The position numbers were made by a program, and so were the translations under genes. The notes beneath the pieces are model-generated. The model saw only the letters and a program-made list of their open reading frames with translations. It searched no databases and was not told the DNA's origin. This document shows positions 24,287 to 35,415 of a stretch of 64,000 bases of DNA, piece after piece (within the stretch, counting starts at the first letter, position 1; every line of letters starts with the position of its first letter). The DNA is taken from contig CP136490.1 in NCBI GenBank assembly GCA_032768795.1, forward strand, positions 7,750,001 through 7,814,000, read 5' to 3'. The DNA comes from Tremella fuciformis. Taxonomy: Eukaryota; Basidiomycota; Tremellomycetes; Tremellales; Tremellaceae.

Positions 24287-24392
24287 GCTCTGGGATGTTG
24301 TCGACCGTGAGAAACCACCTCCACCCACCGTCACCAGCCTGAGGTCACAGCTGGCCAGTGTCTGCTTGTTTCGATCCTTCGAAGAGGTCGAT

Positions 24393-26653
24393 ATGGCCTT
24401 GCGGGTGGTCCTGTTCTGCCTCGCATTCCGCAGCTTGTGGCTGCTGCTTCCACACACCTATTTTCAACCAGACGAGTTCTATCAAGCCCTCGAGCCGGCT
24501 CATCATTACGTTTTCGGCAATGGGTACCTCAGTTGGGAGTGGCAGGATCTACCCCTTCGAGGAGATGAGAGCTGGTGGGTCAAAGTCATAGGCAGTGGGC
24601 GCATGAGGGGATGGATCTGGCCGAGTGTGTTTGTAGGAGTGTACAAGCTTCTCCGAATCCTTGGACTAGACCATACATTCTTGTTGGTAAGGACATCTAG
24701 CTACCACCGCATTGCCGAGCTGATATGACAGACATGGCTCCCCAGACTTCCGGGCGTAATCATTGCAGCCTTGACCGACTACTACACCTCTCGCTTGTCC
24801 GCCAAAGTGCTTGGTGGAGGATCAGCTGCGGGAGCCGTGAGCTGCTGCGCTCTTCAAGTACTAAGCTCACCCAGTCAGCTGTTCCTCTCCATGACTTCCC
24901 TCTTCCACGCTCATCTCCTGCCTCGAGCCCTGTCGACCTCTCCTGAGACTTTACTCACCACCGTGGCGCTGTACTATTTCCCACTACCCGGCCCAAGCAA
25001 GCCGAAAGCCATAGTCGTGGGTATGGAAGAAGGGCTGGCCGTGTCACAAAGCATGCAAGATCTCAAAGAGGTGAAGGCGCCGTCGAAGGAACGCTCCCGC
25101 AGCGATCCCGCTACTCTGCGCCTGGAGAAAGTCGCGGACCTGAATTACGTTGTCATGGATCGGATCGCCGGCCAAGCTGCCAGTGAAGACGAGTCAGCTG
25201 GAATTTCTTCAAAGAGGTATTGGCTGATCATTCAGGCCCAGCGACAACTTACCACTGGCAGCTGCGCTTGGCACTCTGGCTATCTGTATTCGCCCGACGA
25301 CAGCTCCATTCTGGCTATATATGGGCTTCGAGTTCCTCATTGGCAAGTTGCGCACAAGCGGACCGAGCGCTGCCCTTGGCCAAATGCTGCTGGCTGGCTC
25401 AGCGGCGTGAGTCGGCACAACCACTTAGCTTGAGACTTACGCTCTACAGCCTTGCCATCCTGCTTACATCTACTGCCATCGACTACTACTTCGCCGGCCG
25501 CTTGATGTTCCCAATCTTGACATTCCTTCACCGGAACGTCATCCAGAATGTCTCCTCTTTTTACGGCCCCACAAACGCATTCTACCATATTACACAGTCA
25601 CTCCCAATCATGCTCACGACCGTGCTCCCGTGGTGGCTACCAGGCTTTCTGGCATGCTTGCTACCGGATGCAGTCGTTCGAAACATCGATCGCCCGTCTC
25701 CTTTTCGCTATTTCCTGCAAGGCTCCGGGATAATCATCGCGCTTCGATCCTTGCCATCTCGTTCCCGATGGCGCTTCACGTTCCCCTTCCTGTTTCCTGT
25801 ACTTCTTTCGTCAAGCGAATACCTTTCGAGGAAAGTCAAAAACCTCGACCGTCCTGCCGGTCTTTGTGCCCTTGCTCGGGGAATCAGTGTAGCCATCGCC
25901 GCTTTATCCTTATCGCCACATTCCGAATGGCGGTTCGTACACCCGTTCTTACCGCCCTTATTGCTCTTCGCCTTGCCGCCCATGTTCAAGGCTTACACTC
26001 CGGCCATCGCGGGGCTGTATCATCTGGTTCAGTGTGTCCGCCAATTCACTCGATTGCCGAGACTGCCGTTCTACCTGTGCCTTTTCGCCCCAGTCCTGCC
26101 GTTCCTATACCTCAACGTCTTGCATGGCAGGGCAGAAGTGGCTGTCATGGACGTCCTCCGGCAGGGTCGAGCAGGGGAGGTCACTGGTCTGGTGGCACTG
26201 GTCCCGTGTCATTCGACCCCATGGATGAGTCATCTCCACCTGGACATCCCCGCGTGGTTCCTGACTTGTGAACCACCACTCGGGTAAGCATCGTCGCCGC
26301 ATCTTCAGCGAAAAAGCTGACTTCGGCGTAGGGTCGAGCCCGAAGCGCATGAAGTTCAGCAAGATCGATTTTACTCGGCACCAGTGACATATCTACAGCA
26401 CGTTTTCCCTTATCCCCCCGACATGCTGGAGAATGTTTCAAACACACGGGCAATCCCGATGCCTTCTCACCTGATAGTCTTTGGCGAGTTGCTCGACCGT
26501 CAGGAGGAAACGGAAGACGGTGTGGTCAGCGTGCGTGAGGAGCTAGAACTGCAGGGATATCAGGAGGTGTGGCACGGATGGAACGGCTTTGACTTGCTAC
26601 AAGATGAAGTCGAGCGCCGTGGTGGCGTGAGGATCTGGGCGATAGCGGGATGA
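24393..26653 (+). CDS. GPI10: GPI10/PIG-B, GPI mannosyltransferase 3
   Basis: Exons: 24393-24686, 24732-25192, 25236-25406, 25450-26283 and 26332-26653, for 693 codons. The GT-B/ALG9-type signature TYFQPDEFYQALEPAHHYVF lies in the first luminal loop, followed by YLSWEWQDLP. Later multi-pass segments include RLMFPILTFLHRNVIQNVSS, SPHSEWRFVHPFLPPLLL and the late motif WFLTCEPPL. Family role: adds the third mannose to the GPI anchor precursor in the ER lumen. Two insertions look lineage-specific: a charged loop of about 60 residues in exon 2 and a segment in exon 4 that resembles the neighbouring EWRF region. For intron 2 the 43 nt choice (donor 25193) is preferred over a 19 nt alternative sharing its acceptor. 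Confidence 0.87.
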
Positions 26654-27612
26654 TGATGTTACTGGAGGGGCTGCATGAGCTGTAGAGAGTTGTACAACTA
26701 GGTAGATCGTGCAGGAAAGTGCGCGATAGGGCGTAGCTCGTTATTTCAATTCTTTTTTAGCTCTGAATTTCTAATCAGGTATTCAAGTTATTGGTTCTCA
26801 GGCAATTTGGAAAACCTAATGCAATTCCTTGTTCTTTGGTTCCGTTAGACATGGGGGGGTGGGACACCCCCCCAAGACCCCCCCTTGCGCCTAGCGGCGC
26901 AGCCATCGCAGCCCTTACGGGTCAAGCATCCGGCAAAGCCGGATGTACTGTAGAACATTGATTAGTTGCAAGCTAAAGCACTTCATCAAGAGATGCGCAA
27001 GTGCTTGTTGGGCATGCTAGGCTGATCAGATGATCATAGGCATGCCAAGCTGGTCACAGGGGCTATGTCACAGCTGCCACCTGGCAAGCCTATTGCAGTC
27101 TTGTCAGACTTGCGCTATTGTAACCATTTTGGTGCAATGATAGGGCAGGGTATGGCAGTAGCTATGTAGGCGATTGGTTCTGCTACAGAGATCATTCCAT
27201 GCATCAGCCTCATGCATAGATCTTTATTCTCTGATGAAAGGCAATTTGGCAAGGACACAATGCATATTAGGATTGTGCTGATGAAATCAGAATGGCCGGA
27301 ATTTTCTTATTTAATTCCCCCATTTACCGTTTTCGTTCCAGGGACACCCGCAGAAATTCGCCCCGTAAGAGCTACGCTGAATATACTCTGTATATGGTGT
27401 TGCCGGTGCAGCTGAAGGAAGTGCCACATGGGGCCAAATGAGTCCCCGTTGGGGGTTGGTCACGAAACTCCGAAAATTTCCGCTCAGCCTGCCCTGGTCA
27501 ATCCAAAATCTCGAATTGATGGTCTTTCAGCAAAAGCATCGAGCTCAGCCTCAGAGAACCTTTCTATCTCTTCTCTTACCCATACCGGCGGAAGAAGACT
27601 ACCCATCCCAAA
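26654..27612. other. Non-coding, less GC-rich intergenic region upstream of RPS12
   Basis: About 960 bp without a recognisable gene. Composition is clearly less GC-rich than the flanks (runs such as ATTCTTTTTTAGC). It contains a triple hairpin cluster and an imperfect palindrome around 27010-27045 centred on TGATCAGATGATCA. The last 80 bp before the RPS12 ATG are pyrimidine-rich, as expected for the leader of a highly expressed ribosomal protein gene. It may include a decayed mobile element. Confidence 0.45.
26853..26945. repeat. Cluster of three perfect hairpins
   Basis: Three perfect inverted repeats lie head to tail. Arms at 26853-26861 and 26865-26873 are G7TG/CAC7 with a 3 nt loop. Arms at 26886-26891 and 26896-26901 are TGCGCC/GGCGCA with a 4 nt loop. 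Arms at 26927-26934 and 26938-26945 are CATCCGGC/GCCGGATG with an AAA loop. A further C7 run follows the first hairpin. The arrangement is seen directly; its origin is unknown. Confidence 0.7.
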
Positions 27613-28155
27613 ATGTCTGACGCTGGATCCGAGACCGCCTCCAACCCCCCCGCCGCCGAGGTCGAAGTCGCTGAGGTCGCCGCCGACAAGTCCGGCCCCA
27701 TGTCGGTCGAGGACGCCCTCCAGGAGGTCATCAAGACCGCCCTGGTGCACGACGGCCTGGCCCGTGGTCTGCGCGAGTGCGCCAAGGCCCTCGACAAGCG
27801 CGAGGCTCACCTCTGTGTCCTCGTCGAGACCGTCACCGAGGGTCAGCCAGCCTATCCTGGGCGTGCAGGTGGATGGGAGCTGACTGTCTAGCCGAGTACC
27901 TCAAGCTCATCGAGGCTCTCTGTGCCGAGCACAACATCCAGCTCATCAAGGTCTCGGACGCCAAGGTCCTCGGCCAGTGGGCTGGTCTGGCCAAGATCGA
28001 CCGCGAGGGCAAGCCCCGCAAGGTCGTCGGCTGCTCCTGCGTCGTCATCACCAACTACGGCCAGGACTCGCCTGCGCTCCAGGTCCTCCTCGACTGTGAG
28101 CTTGATCACCAACAGTCTGAATTGTGCTGATGCGGCAGACTTCAAGACCCGTTAA
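27613..28155 (+). CDS. RPS12: RPS12, 40S ribosomal protein eS12
   Basis: Exons: 27613-27841, 27892-28095 and 28139-28155, for 149 codons. Introns are 50 and 43 nt. After an acidic Ala/Glu N-terminus comes the eS12 core, [44 protein letters not shown] and [13 protein letters not shown], ending LLDYFKTR. The last exon encodes just five residues and the stop. Third positions are strongly C-biased and the codon set is narrow, unlike its neighbours, as expected for a very highly expressed gene. Role: component of the small-subunit beak. Confidence 0.95.
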
Positions 28156-28514
28156 GCTGCTGCTTGTTGGTCCTTCGCTTAGCTCTACGAGGTGAATATC
28201 ATTTTGCCCTGCCAGAACCACGTCGTCTCCCACATTCCACCTGATGATCATGGGACTCCCTCTACAGAATCCAAATTGTCGAGATTCCCTTGGAATCGAA
28301 CCTTTCCTCTTCGGAGGACCATCCGCTGTCTGAGCCACTACACATCCCTGCTGTCATGCAAAACGGCGAGAGAATCTTTGCTGACGCTTAACAGCTTTGA
28401 CGACGACCTACATTGGGTAGCTACTACTGCGGTCGTAGAGGATGCCATGCATTGCGGTTGGAGGTGGCTGTATGCTATGCTTTCGAAACGTCCATCTAAC
28501 CTCTACCACTGTAC
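28156..28514. other. Convergent intergenic region (RPS12 / dioxygenase)
   Basis: A 359 bp region between convergent genes. On the minus strand near 28295-28330 it contains a sequence identical to a Pol III B box (GGTTCGATTCC), with an A-box-like stretch upstream. It cannot be folded into a standard cloverleaf, so no tRNA is called. Confidence 0.4.
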
Positions 28515-30009
28515 TCACAAGTTGCCCGAAACTCGCAACCGATTCAACGTGACTAGCTTGTCCCATACCACTTCGCCGTCCAGGTAACACCCCTTGAGCC
28601 ACCTGCTCGGTTCGCCCGCCTGCACTTCTACCCCTCTCTGTGCGCTTTCGTCCTCAGTCAGGTCTCGGAATGCTCTTCGGGCGTGCAAAACCCGACGATT
28701 GTCGAACAAGACCACGTCTCCCTCCTGCATCGTGAATTCGTACCGTAGATCCTCTGTGTCCAGGATATTCTCGAACTCCGCCAGGCTTTCGTACTGTTCC
28801 AGTTCGAGCTGCATCAGCCGCTTCTCCTCGGCGGCATCTTGTGGTGGGCGGTGACGAGGAAGCGGCCGGCCCAAGAACGGCGGACTCCAGTTGACCGCGG
28901 CGTGCAGCTGCGACAGATTCTTAGCCGTCACGACTGGATGGGTGTGGGTCAGGTAGTGCGAATCGTTGTCGTACTCGTACTCAAGGTGAATATCCCTCAA
29001 AGCCGTCGGTCCACGATATCGCTCCACAGCGGCAAAGGCGTCAACGAAATAAGACTGGCCACCTTCCACACGATTGCGCAGGCAGTGGAGAAGCTGAAAG
29101 CGGGGAGGAGAGGAGAAATACCTGTCTGATGAGCTCAGCCAGAGACCGCGATTCGCCAGCTCACAAAAGGTCCATATGCAACCCGAGATTTAGATCGGTA
29201 TATGCCACATTCCGGCTTTCCGCAGCGAGATTCTTGACATCCCACGTCTCGCCATAGAAGGTATTCCGAATCTCGCCAACCATATTGGCGACTGTTCTTA
29301 GGGCACAATGGGCGTTGCTGGTCTTGTCGGTCGGAACGCCGGTGACAACGGCCAGACCGAAGACATGGAGCTGCTCCAGCACCTTCAACAAGGTGTCTGG
29401 CCTTGCGGTCCTTCCGTCGTCGCTGAGCTCGGTGAAGGTTGTGCGGAGGGCGTGACTCTTGTCTAGAAGAGTCTGGCGATCCCACGCCACCCGACGCGCA
29501 GTCCTTTCGAGATACTGGCTCTCTGGCGTTCGCTCTCGGGTGACGCCGAGGGCTTGCAGGTGCTCAGCTGTATATCTCGAGTGATGACCATCGGGCCAGA
29601 CGATACTCAGACCATCCTCAGTCTCGTCCATCTCTCTAATTTGAGGTCCATGTCCAAGACGAGAAGGCCCGCTGGGGAACGTGGACAGGTGGTGGCCCGG
29701 TGTATGGGTCTTTTGGCAAGTATGTAAATGCTTGCACTCTGGACATTCGCAAGCATCGCGGAGTCGCGCATAAGTGATGGCGGTACTAGAAGCTGGAAGA
29801 CTGGCTGTATCATGATGATAGACGAGGTATGTCGGTTTGACGTCAAGGCGAGCAGTCGAAAGTGCTCGAGAGAGGACCGCAAGGGCAGGGGTGGCTGGTG
29901 ACCGTGGGCGGGCGAGGATCGCTCCAGCTCTCGGAAAGTTGAAAAATGATGGCCTTGAGATGAAGCATGACTGTCCAACAGCCTCTGCCACTCGCCGTGC
30001 CCTTCTCAT
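28515..30009 (-). CDS. Gamma-butyrobetaine dioxygenase-like Fe(II)/2-oxoglutarate oxygenase (TauD family)
   Basis: Exons on the minus strand are 30009-29165 and 29121-28515, for 483 codons, with one 43 nt intron. The N-terminus (MRRARRVAEAV..., many Arg, few acids) looks like a mitochondrial presequence. A small Cys-rich N-terminal domain follows, with CECPECKHLHTC, as in GBBH/TMLH proteins. The catalytic jelly roll shows the H-x-D iron ligands in LGLHMDLL (near residue 280) and the distal His in FDNRRVLHARRAF. Family role: last or first hydroxylation of carnitine biosynthesis; I cannot separate butyrobetaine from trimethyllysine hydroxylase. The ATG at 30009 is the first in frame. Confidence 0.8.
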
Positions 30010-30316
30010 CTGCGTCAGCTGTTGCGAAGATGAAAAGACGAGTTGACTGCAGAGAGTCTTCTGCACAACTCGGTTAGAAGAAGCCGGACAGCCGACACGT
30101 GATTCCCACGTGGTTCGTCAGGCACGCGGCTTCCTTGACACGCTACTGACGTCTGTTTCCGAAACCTCGAACAGCTGAGCAGCTCACAGTGTGATGCAGC
30201 TCGATCACTTGCCCCAACATCTCGTCGCCTGAGCTGGCTTCACGGATCGTCTCTTTGCTGGCTGCAGTAATCTCTTAGCGAAGTCGAGACGGCCAGGCCT
30301 CCTCGTCTCCAGCGCC
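30010..30316. promoter_or_regulatory. Divergent spacer between dioxygenase and TBC gene
   Basis: A 307 bp spacer holding two divergent promoters. No motif was assigned. Confidence 0.4.
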
Positions 30317-33262
30317 ATGGACAATCAGGATGACCAGGTTCGGTGAGCTCCGGGAAGTGAATACACACTCTATCAAGCTCACGCGCTCGTTGTGCAGACG
30401 CTTGGCGTTTGAGACTTTGCTGGACGGCTCAAGGGACGCTTCGGAGCAGATTGTAGAAATGACCACGCTCCGGCGGCTATGCGCCACAGGTCAGTCGGCC
30501 CCTTCTGGCCTAGAGAAGCATAAAGGATGTGTGTTCACGAGGGACAGGCATACCAGACCAGCCGAAGCACCTTCGTCCTCTCGCATGGTCTTTGCTGCTA
30601 GAGACGTTGCCTCCGGCGAAACGAGCATGGCATGCGGCGGCCCGCCGTCAGCGCGAGAGATACTATGTGAGCGGCCTCGGAAGCCATTCAACGACGCTCT
30701 AACGACCAGGCTATGGTGCAGCGTTACATGGAGGAGCTTGAGTCGGCCTCGCCGGTAGGTACACCATTGGGCATGGGTTCATGTGCTGATCATTGGCCTA
30801 CCCACCCTCTCAGCTTGGAAGATGCCCTCCTGGCAAACATTCGCGACGATGTCGACCGCTTCCAGTCGGCAAACCCATTCCTGCGCACGCGGAGTAAAGT
30901 CGGTCGCTCGTCCCCTCTGGGGCCGCCCAGACCCGAGAACAGCATCATCCAGCCTGTCGAAGACGACTCGGACGGAGAAGGCAGCTCGTCATCGCAGACA
31001 GGGTCCAGCGAGGACGAGACAACGATCAGGGCCAAAGATGACCCCATGTCAAAGGCGAAGATGAAGCGGAAGCAAGTGGAGAAGCTGACCTGCCGACGAG
31101 CTGCATTCATCCGAGCGGAGATAGTCGCAGAAGCAGTACATCGGCGTCGCGCGGCCGCATCATCTACCTCTACAACGCTGTCGCTATCGATACCTCCTCC
31201 TCGGCCGGCCACGCAGGCGAGCACAAACCCTGCAGCTGTCGAGAGCGTGGGCGAAACCAATGGCCAGATGGGCATATCTGGAGCTATAGATACTTCAGAC
31301 CCCGAGATCAACCTCTCTCCTCGTATCACGCTGTCGCCCGACACGTCAGACCATTTCGCTTCGACTCCGTTCCAGCCCTCTCCTGCCATAGCATCGAGAC
31401 TCGATTCCTTGCGACCTGCAAAGCTGTCACTGAATGTCCCCGCCGAAGAGCCTTCCTCCTCACAATCCGCAGCTATCACGCTTGTCTCACCAAAAGTCAT
31501 CCCCTCACCTGGCCAGGCGGCGAGTTCATTATTCTCAGGCTCACTACTCCAACCAGACACCCATGCCGAGATCCTCACCCGCATCCTCTACACCGGCTGT
31601 CGTGCGCATCCACATTGGTCATACGACGATAGCCTGCTGTACATGCTTTTGCCCTTGTACATGATATATTGCGGCATCGATCTACCTCGAGGCCCATTGA
31701 TTGGCAAACAGAAGCGCAACACGTACACACATCCGCAGAACACCCTCCGATATGCCGAGGAGCAGACCTTTTGGGCATTCACGGCATTGATGGAGGAGAG
31801 AGCCAGCTGGGCGTCGCCCTCAACCCACTCTTCGGTTGAACCTGACTTACCTTTGCGCAAACTTGCTAGCCGGGTCCGTTGGGGTGACGGTCAACTGTTA
31901 CGTTTCCTCGAGCAGAATGGCCTCGGCGTTGACTCATCCTCATATGCCTCGCGATGGATGTCGACTGCCTTCGCTGCGGCGTTACCAGTCTTTGCGATAC
32001 CCGCTTTCTGGGACGTCATTCTGGCCGAACCGCCTGCAGACAATGCGAAGCAGGCTCGGCTAGACGCGCTAATCGACCTGGCAGCAGGTCTCGTCCTCGC
32101 CTCGAAAGATATCATAATTCAGGCTGCCGCGACTGTCACTTCAATTCCTCCTCCGCCGATCGCTAGATCCAAGCAAAGAAGCATGTGGGACGAATACGGG
32201 GCCCAGGATCCGGAACCTGAGTGGGACAGCCAACCAGTTCACGACGAGATACAGAAAGAAGTCGCAAGAATGTTCACGGAATACCCTTTACGTGCAATCG
32301 GTGGTGTTGAAGCTGTGCTGCCTATGGCTCGGCAGCTGAAAGAGGCAAGGATGGTGGCCGAGCTCACGGGCGATGATCCGGATGCGACTGTCGATCAGGG
32401 TCGCTTGGCTCCTTCGGCCAGCTGGACATGGTTGGCCGAAAAGGCGAATGCGGCCAACAAGGCTGCCTCTGCCCAACTTGCACGATATACGGCATCGAAG
32501 GCAGAGACGTCGAGCGACGCACAATTGCAGCACAAAAGGTCATTTGCTTCTTTTCTCCCCGCAAATCCCCTGGCTAGCCAGTCGGCCAATCTCAACAGCT
32601 TGGGAGGTGCTGCTACCCGCCTCTTCCAACGTGCCTCTTCCAAGCCGCCTCCAGCCCAAGAAGACCCTTACACCTCTCTCCCGTCTAGTCCGCGAAGTCG
32701 ACAACGCCGATCGCAACAGCAAAGCAACGGTCATTCAGTGTCGGGTGCGGAAGCTATGACCTCTCAGCCTTCACCTGCAGCAAATGGCATCCAACGAGAA
32801 CGATCCGATACTGTCTCATCAAGCTTTTCGGTCGGCAGCTTACAAGATCGATTGGCATCACTGGGTCAAGCCTTTGCCCCGAGACCTGCCACGGAAAGAC
32901 CGGTCAGCGGCAGCTCCACCCCTCTACCCAGACCTCTGCTTCTGAGCAACGCAGCACGCAGAACAAGCGGCTCGTCCACCGCCGACGGCGTCGAGCGTTT
33001 CAGAAGAGGATCCAGTCCCATCATTGGCCCACGCTCGGCTCCAGGCACTCCGCCTGCCGCCACTCTTTCGGCATCGCACAATGGTCCTCTCAGTCCGCCG
33101 ACTCATTACGGTTCGGCAGACAGTCCCAAAGCGTCGGGTCTTTATCGCATTGGCAGCCGACAAGCGACTCCTCGGCCTTCATCCATATCCTCAAACCCGA
33201 TGTCACCTGAGGACCAGGGACGCCGAAATCTTTCGGGAATGTCTCTGGAACCAGCGCCTGCT
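30317..33262 (+). CDS. TBC (Rab-GAP) domain protein, TBC1D13-like; frame runs on into COQ4
   Basis: Exons 30317-30342, 30398-30489, 30548-30666 and 30710 onward. The N-terminus gives GIPDQPKHLRPLAWSLLLE (TBC entry motif, with the Arg of the usual R-x-x-W/V position), then IRDDVDRFQSANPF, AEEQTFWAFTALMEE and SRWMSTAFAAALPVFAIPAFW: the TBC fold in order. The next 350 residues are Ser/Pro-rich and probably disordered. No stop codon occurs before the COQ4 coding region, and the frame continues to the COQ4 splice donor at 33521. The end given here is the base before the likely COQ4 ATG and is not a stop. A stretch at 30755-30813 looks like an intron but would break the frame, so it is kept as coding. 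Confidence 0.7.
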
Positions 33263-34245
33263 ATGGCTTCTCTATTGGCTCTGGGTCGACTGGCGAACCG
33301 CACTCCTCTTCCAACTCGTCTGCCTCTCTCACTCCCAGGCGTCGCCATCACGCTTCCTGCCTTGGGCGTCGGCTTGGGCATCGCTTATCGACGTCAAATG
33401 TCTACCAGTCCTAGAAACCCGCCTCCCCGCTATCCCGGCCACGTCCCGCTGTCCTGGTCGCAGAATGCATTATTGGCGGTAGGCAGTGGGGTGATGGGGG
33501 TCCTTGATACCTCGCGAGGGGGTGAGTGATGAATGAGTTTCATTCAGTACGCCAGATCTGATCTTCAGACCTCATCGCCACTTTGTCCGAATCAACGGCA
33601 TCAACATTCCTCCCTCGGTTGCACGAGAAAATGACAGCTCATCCAGAAGGCCGGCAGATATTGAAGGATCGCCCGCTGGTGTCCTCAGCAACAGTCGATA
33701 TTCCCGCTCTGAAGCAATTGCAGCGCGGCACGCTGGGTCGAGAATACGTTGAGTGGCTCGAGCGGAATCAGGTGACTCCCGACACAAGGGAGCTTGTGCG
33801 GTATATCGACTCGCCAACTCTAGCCTACACCATGACTCGCTATCGGCAGACCCACGACCTGTACCATACGCTCTTCTCCCTACCTACTTCCCTGCCACAT
33901 GAGCTCACGCTCAAAGTGGTAGAGCTGGCGAACATGTCGCTGCCGGTCGCTGGCTTGTCCTCGACATTTGGTCCACTGCGCCTCTCTGCGGCAAGGCGGC
34001 AGGTGTGGCTGGAAGACTGGGTCCCGTGGGCGCTTCGGACGGGAAGGCAGGGGAAGAGTCTTGTAGGCGTATACTGGGAGAAGAGGTGGGAGCAGGGTGT
34101 CGGCGAGCTGAGGAGGGAGTTGGGAGTGAGCAGGAACGAAAAGCTTGGTGTGGAGGGTCGGTGGAAGGGGTACAGGGAGACGAGGGGCATGGAGCGGGAG
34201 CTGAGGCGTAAGGGCGAGTGGGTAGACGAGCCCGAAGAGTGGTAG
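33263..34245 (+). CDS. COQ4: COQ4, ubiquinone biosynthesis scaffold protein
   Basis: As a separate gene: exons 33263-33521 and 33569-34245, for 311 codons, the usual COQ4 size. From [20 protein letters not shown] the N-terminus is basic and lacks acids, like a mitochondrial presequence. The conserved opening [15 protein letters not shown] and [11 protein letters not shown] is joined by the 47 nt intron to [12 protein letters not shown]. The Zn-binding motif HDLYH, then 11 residues, then E is intact ([17 protein letters not shown]), followed by [20 protein letters not shown]. Role: organises the CoQ synthome on the inner membrane. An in-frame ATG at 33239 is an alternative start, and the frame is open upstream into the TBC gene. 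Confidence 0.88.
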
Positions 34246-34453
34246 GCTAGTAGCCTAGAGTAGCGAGGGTGCATTTGTCTTGCTGGAACATAGACGGAAT
34301 CTCAGAAGGAATAGAAAGCAGCCGCGCCCCGCTGTCGGCTGATGAAATTCGCCGCCAACAATGTTTGGGCATTGCATCTGCATCTACATCGTCTTTTCCT
34401 GTGATCAGGTGAAGGTGACAAGGAGAGGACATGCGGTCGCGGTCGGCAAGACC

Positions 34454-35415
34454 ATGTCCATATATATCCCCACGCCGTCCATAGCCCACTTCACAGCAGA
34501 CGACTACGACCGTATCTACGAGCCGGCGGGTACGTCTCCTTCCTATCCCTCCTGACAGCTGCAAGAACTGACTGACGGACAGAGGACACGTTTGTCCTGC
34601 TTGATGCCCTCGAGAATGACGCCGAGGCGCTCAGAGATGCTCGGCCGGCCCTGTGTGTGGAGATAGGGCGAGTCCGCCTCTCCTCTAGCTGCGAAGATAA
34701 GCTGATGAAGGCAGGTCTGGCTCGGGTGTCGTTTCTGCTTTTGTGCACAAGCTGCTCGGTCCGACGTGCTGTACGTCCCCTCTCACTTCCTATGACGTAG
34801 GAGGTGAGCAGGGCTGAGAACAGTGCTGCTTTCGCTCGATATAAACGAACACGCATGTCGCGCTACATTCCGCACGGCCCAAGCAAACGATGTGAGTTCT
34901 CTATATTCGAGTGTTGCGGAACTGACAATAGGTGCCGGGCGATGTCGTCCGATGTGACCTCCTCTCTCCCCTCCAGCAGCGCATAGTGCAGCAGGTCGAT
35001 CTCCTCGTGTTCAACCCGCCGTACGTGCCGACCGACGAGGCCGAGTGAGCGTCTCTTCCTCAAGGTTGCGGGGAGAGGGAGGGAAGGGCTTACGGACGGC
35101 AGATTGGCGGCCACCCAAGCTGGGAGGGATATCGGTGGGGCTTGGGCCGGCGGGGCAGACGGGATGCGAGTCACGGATATCATCCTCGACTCGCTGAATG
35201 TGAATCTTGATGGTGTTGTCGAGGCTGAGGCTAGCTGATGTCGGCAGGAGATCCTTGCTCCCGGTGGCCGTTTCTACCTTGTCGCGGTCGAGCCGAATCG
35301 CCCTATGGAGATATGCGACAACATGCGCAAGAGAGGCTTCATCGCCGAGCAAGTGATCAGACGTAAAGCTGGTCGAGAACTGCTGTACGTCTTGCGCTTC
35401 ACCAAGCCCGCATAG
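34454..35415 (+). CDS. MTQ2: MTQ2/HemK2-type eRF1 glutamine methyltransferase
   Basis: Seven exons: 34454-34529, 34583-34667, 34715-34770, 34824-34891, 34932-35044, 35103-35199 and 35248-35415, for 220 codons, the family length. The SAM motif EIGSGSGVVSAF is formed across intron 2, which fits only with a GC donor (GCGAGT at 34668). LDINEHAC is the acidic SAM loop, and NPPYVPT is the catalytic NPPY motif for amide nitrogen methylation. GGADGMRVTD and APGGRFYLVAVE follow. Role: methylates the GGQ glutamine of eRF1, together with TRM112. Confidence 0.9.

Noticed and set aside
26740..27420. Retrotransposon or DNA transposon remnant
   Set aside because: The composition shift is suggestive, but no coding domain, terminal repeat or target-site duplication was seen. 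Described only as a non-coding region with hairpins.
28290..28360. tRNA gene on the minus strand (perfect B box GGTTCGATTCC, possible CTCCGAA anticodon loop)
   Set aside because: The D, anticodon, T and acceptor stems do not pair, and there is no downstream T-run. At best it is a decayed tRNA-like sequence.
30755..30813. 59 nt intron in the TBC gene (GTAGGT donor, CTGAT branch, CTCAG acceptor)
   Set aside because: Removing it shifts the frame away from the IRDDVDRF motif, while reading through keeps the frame open. Left as coding, with doubt.
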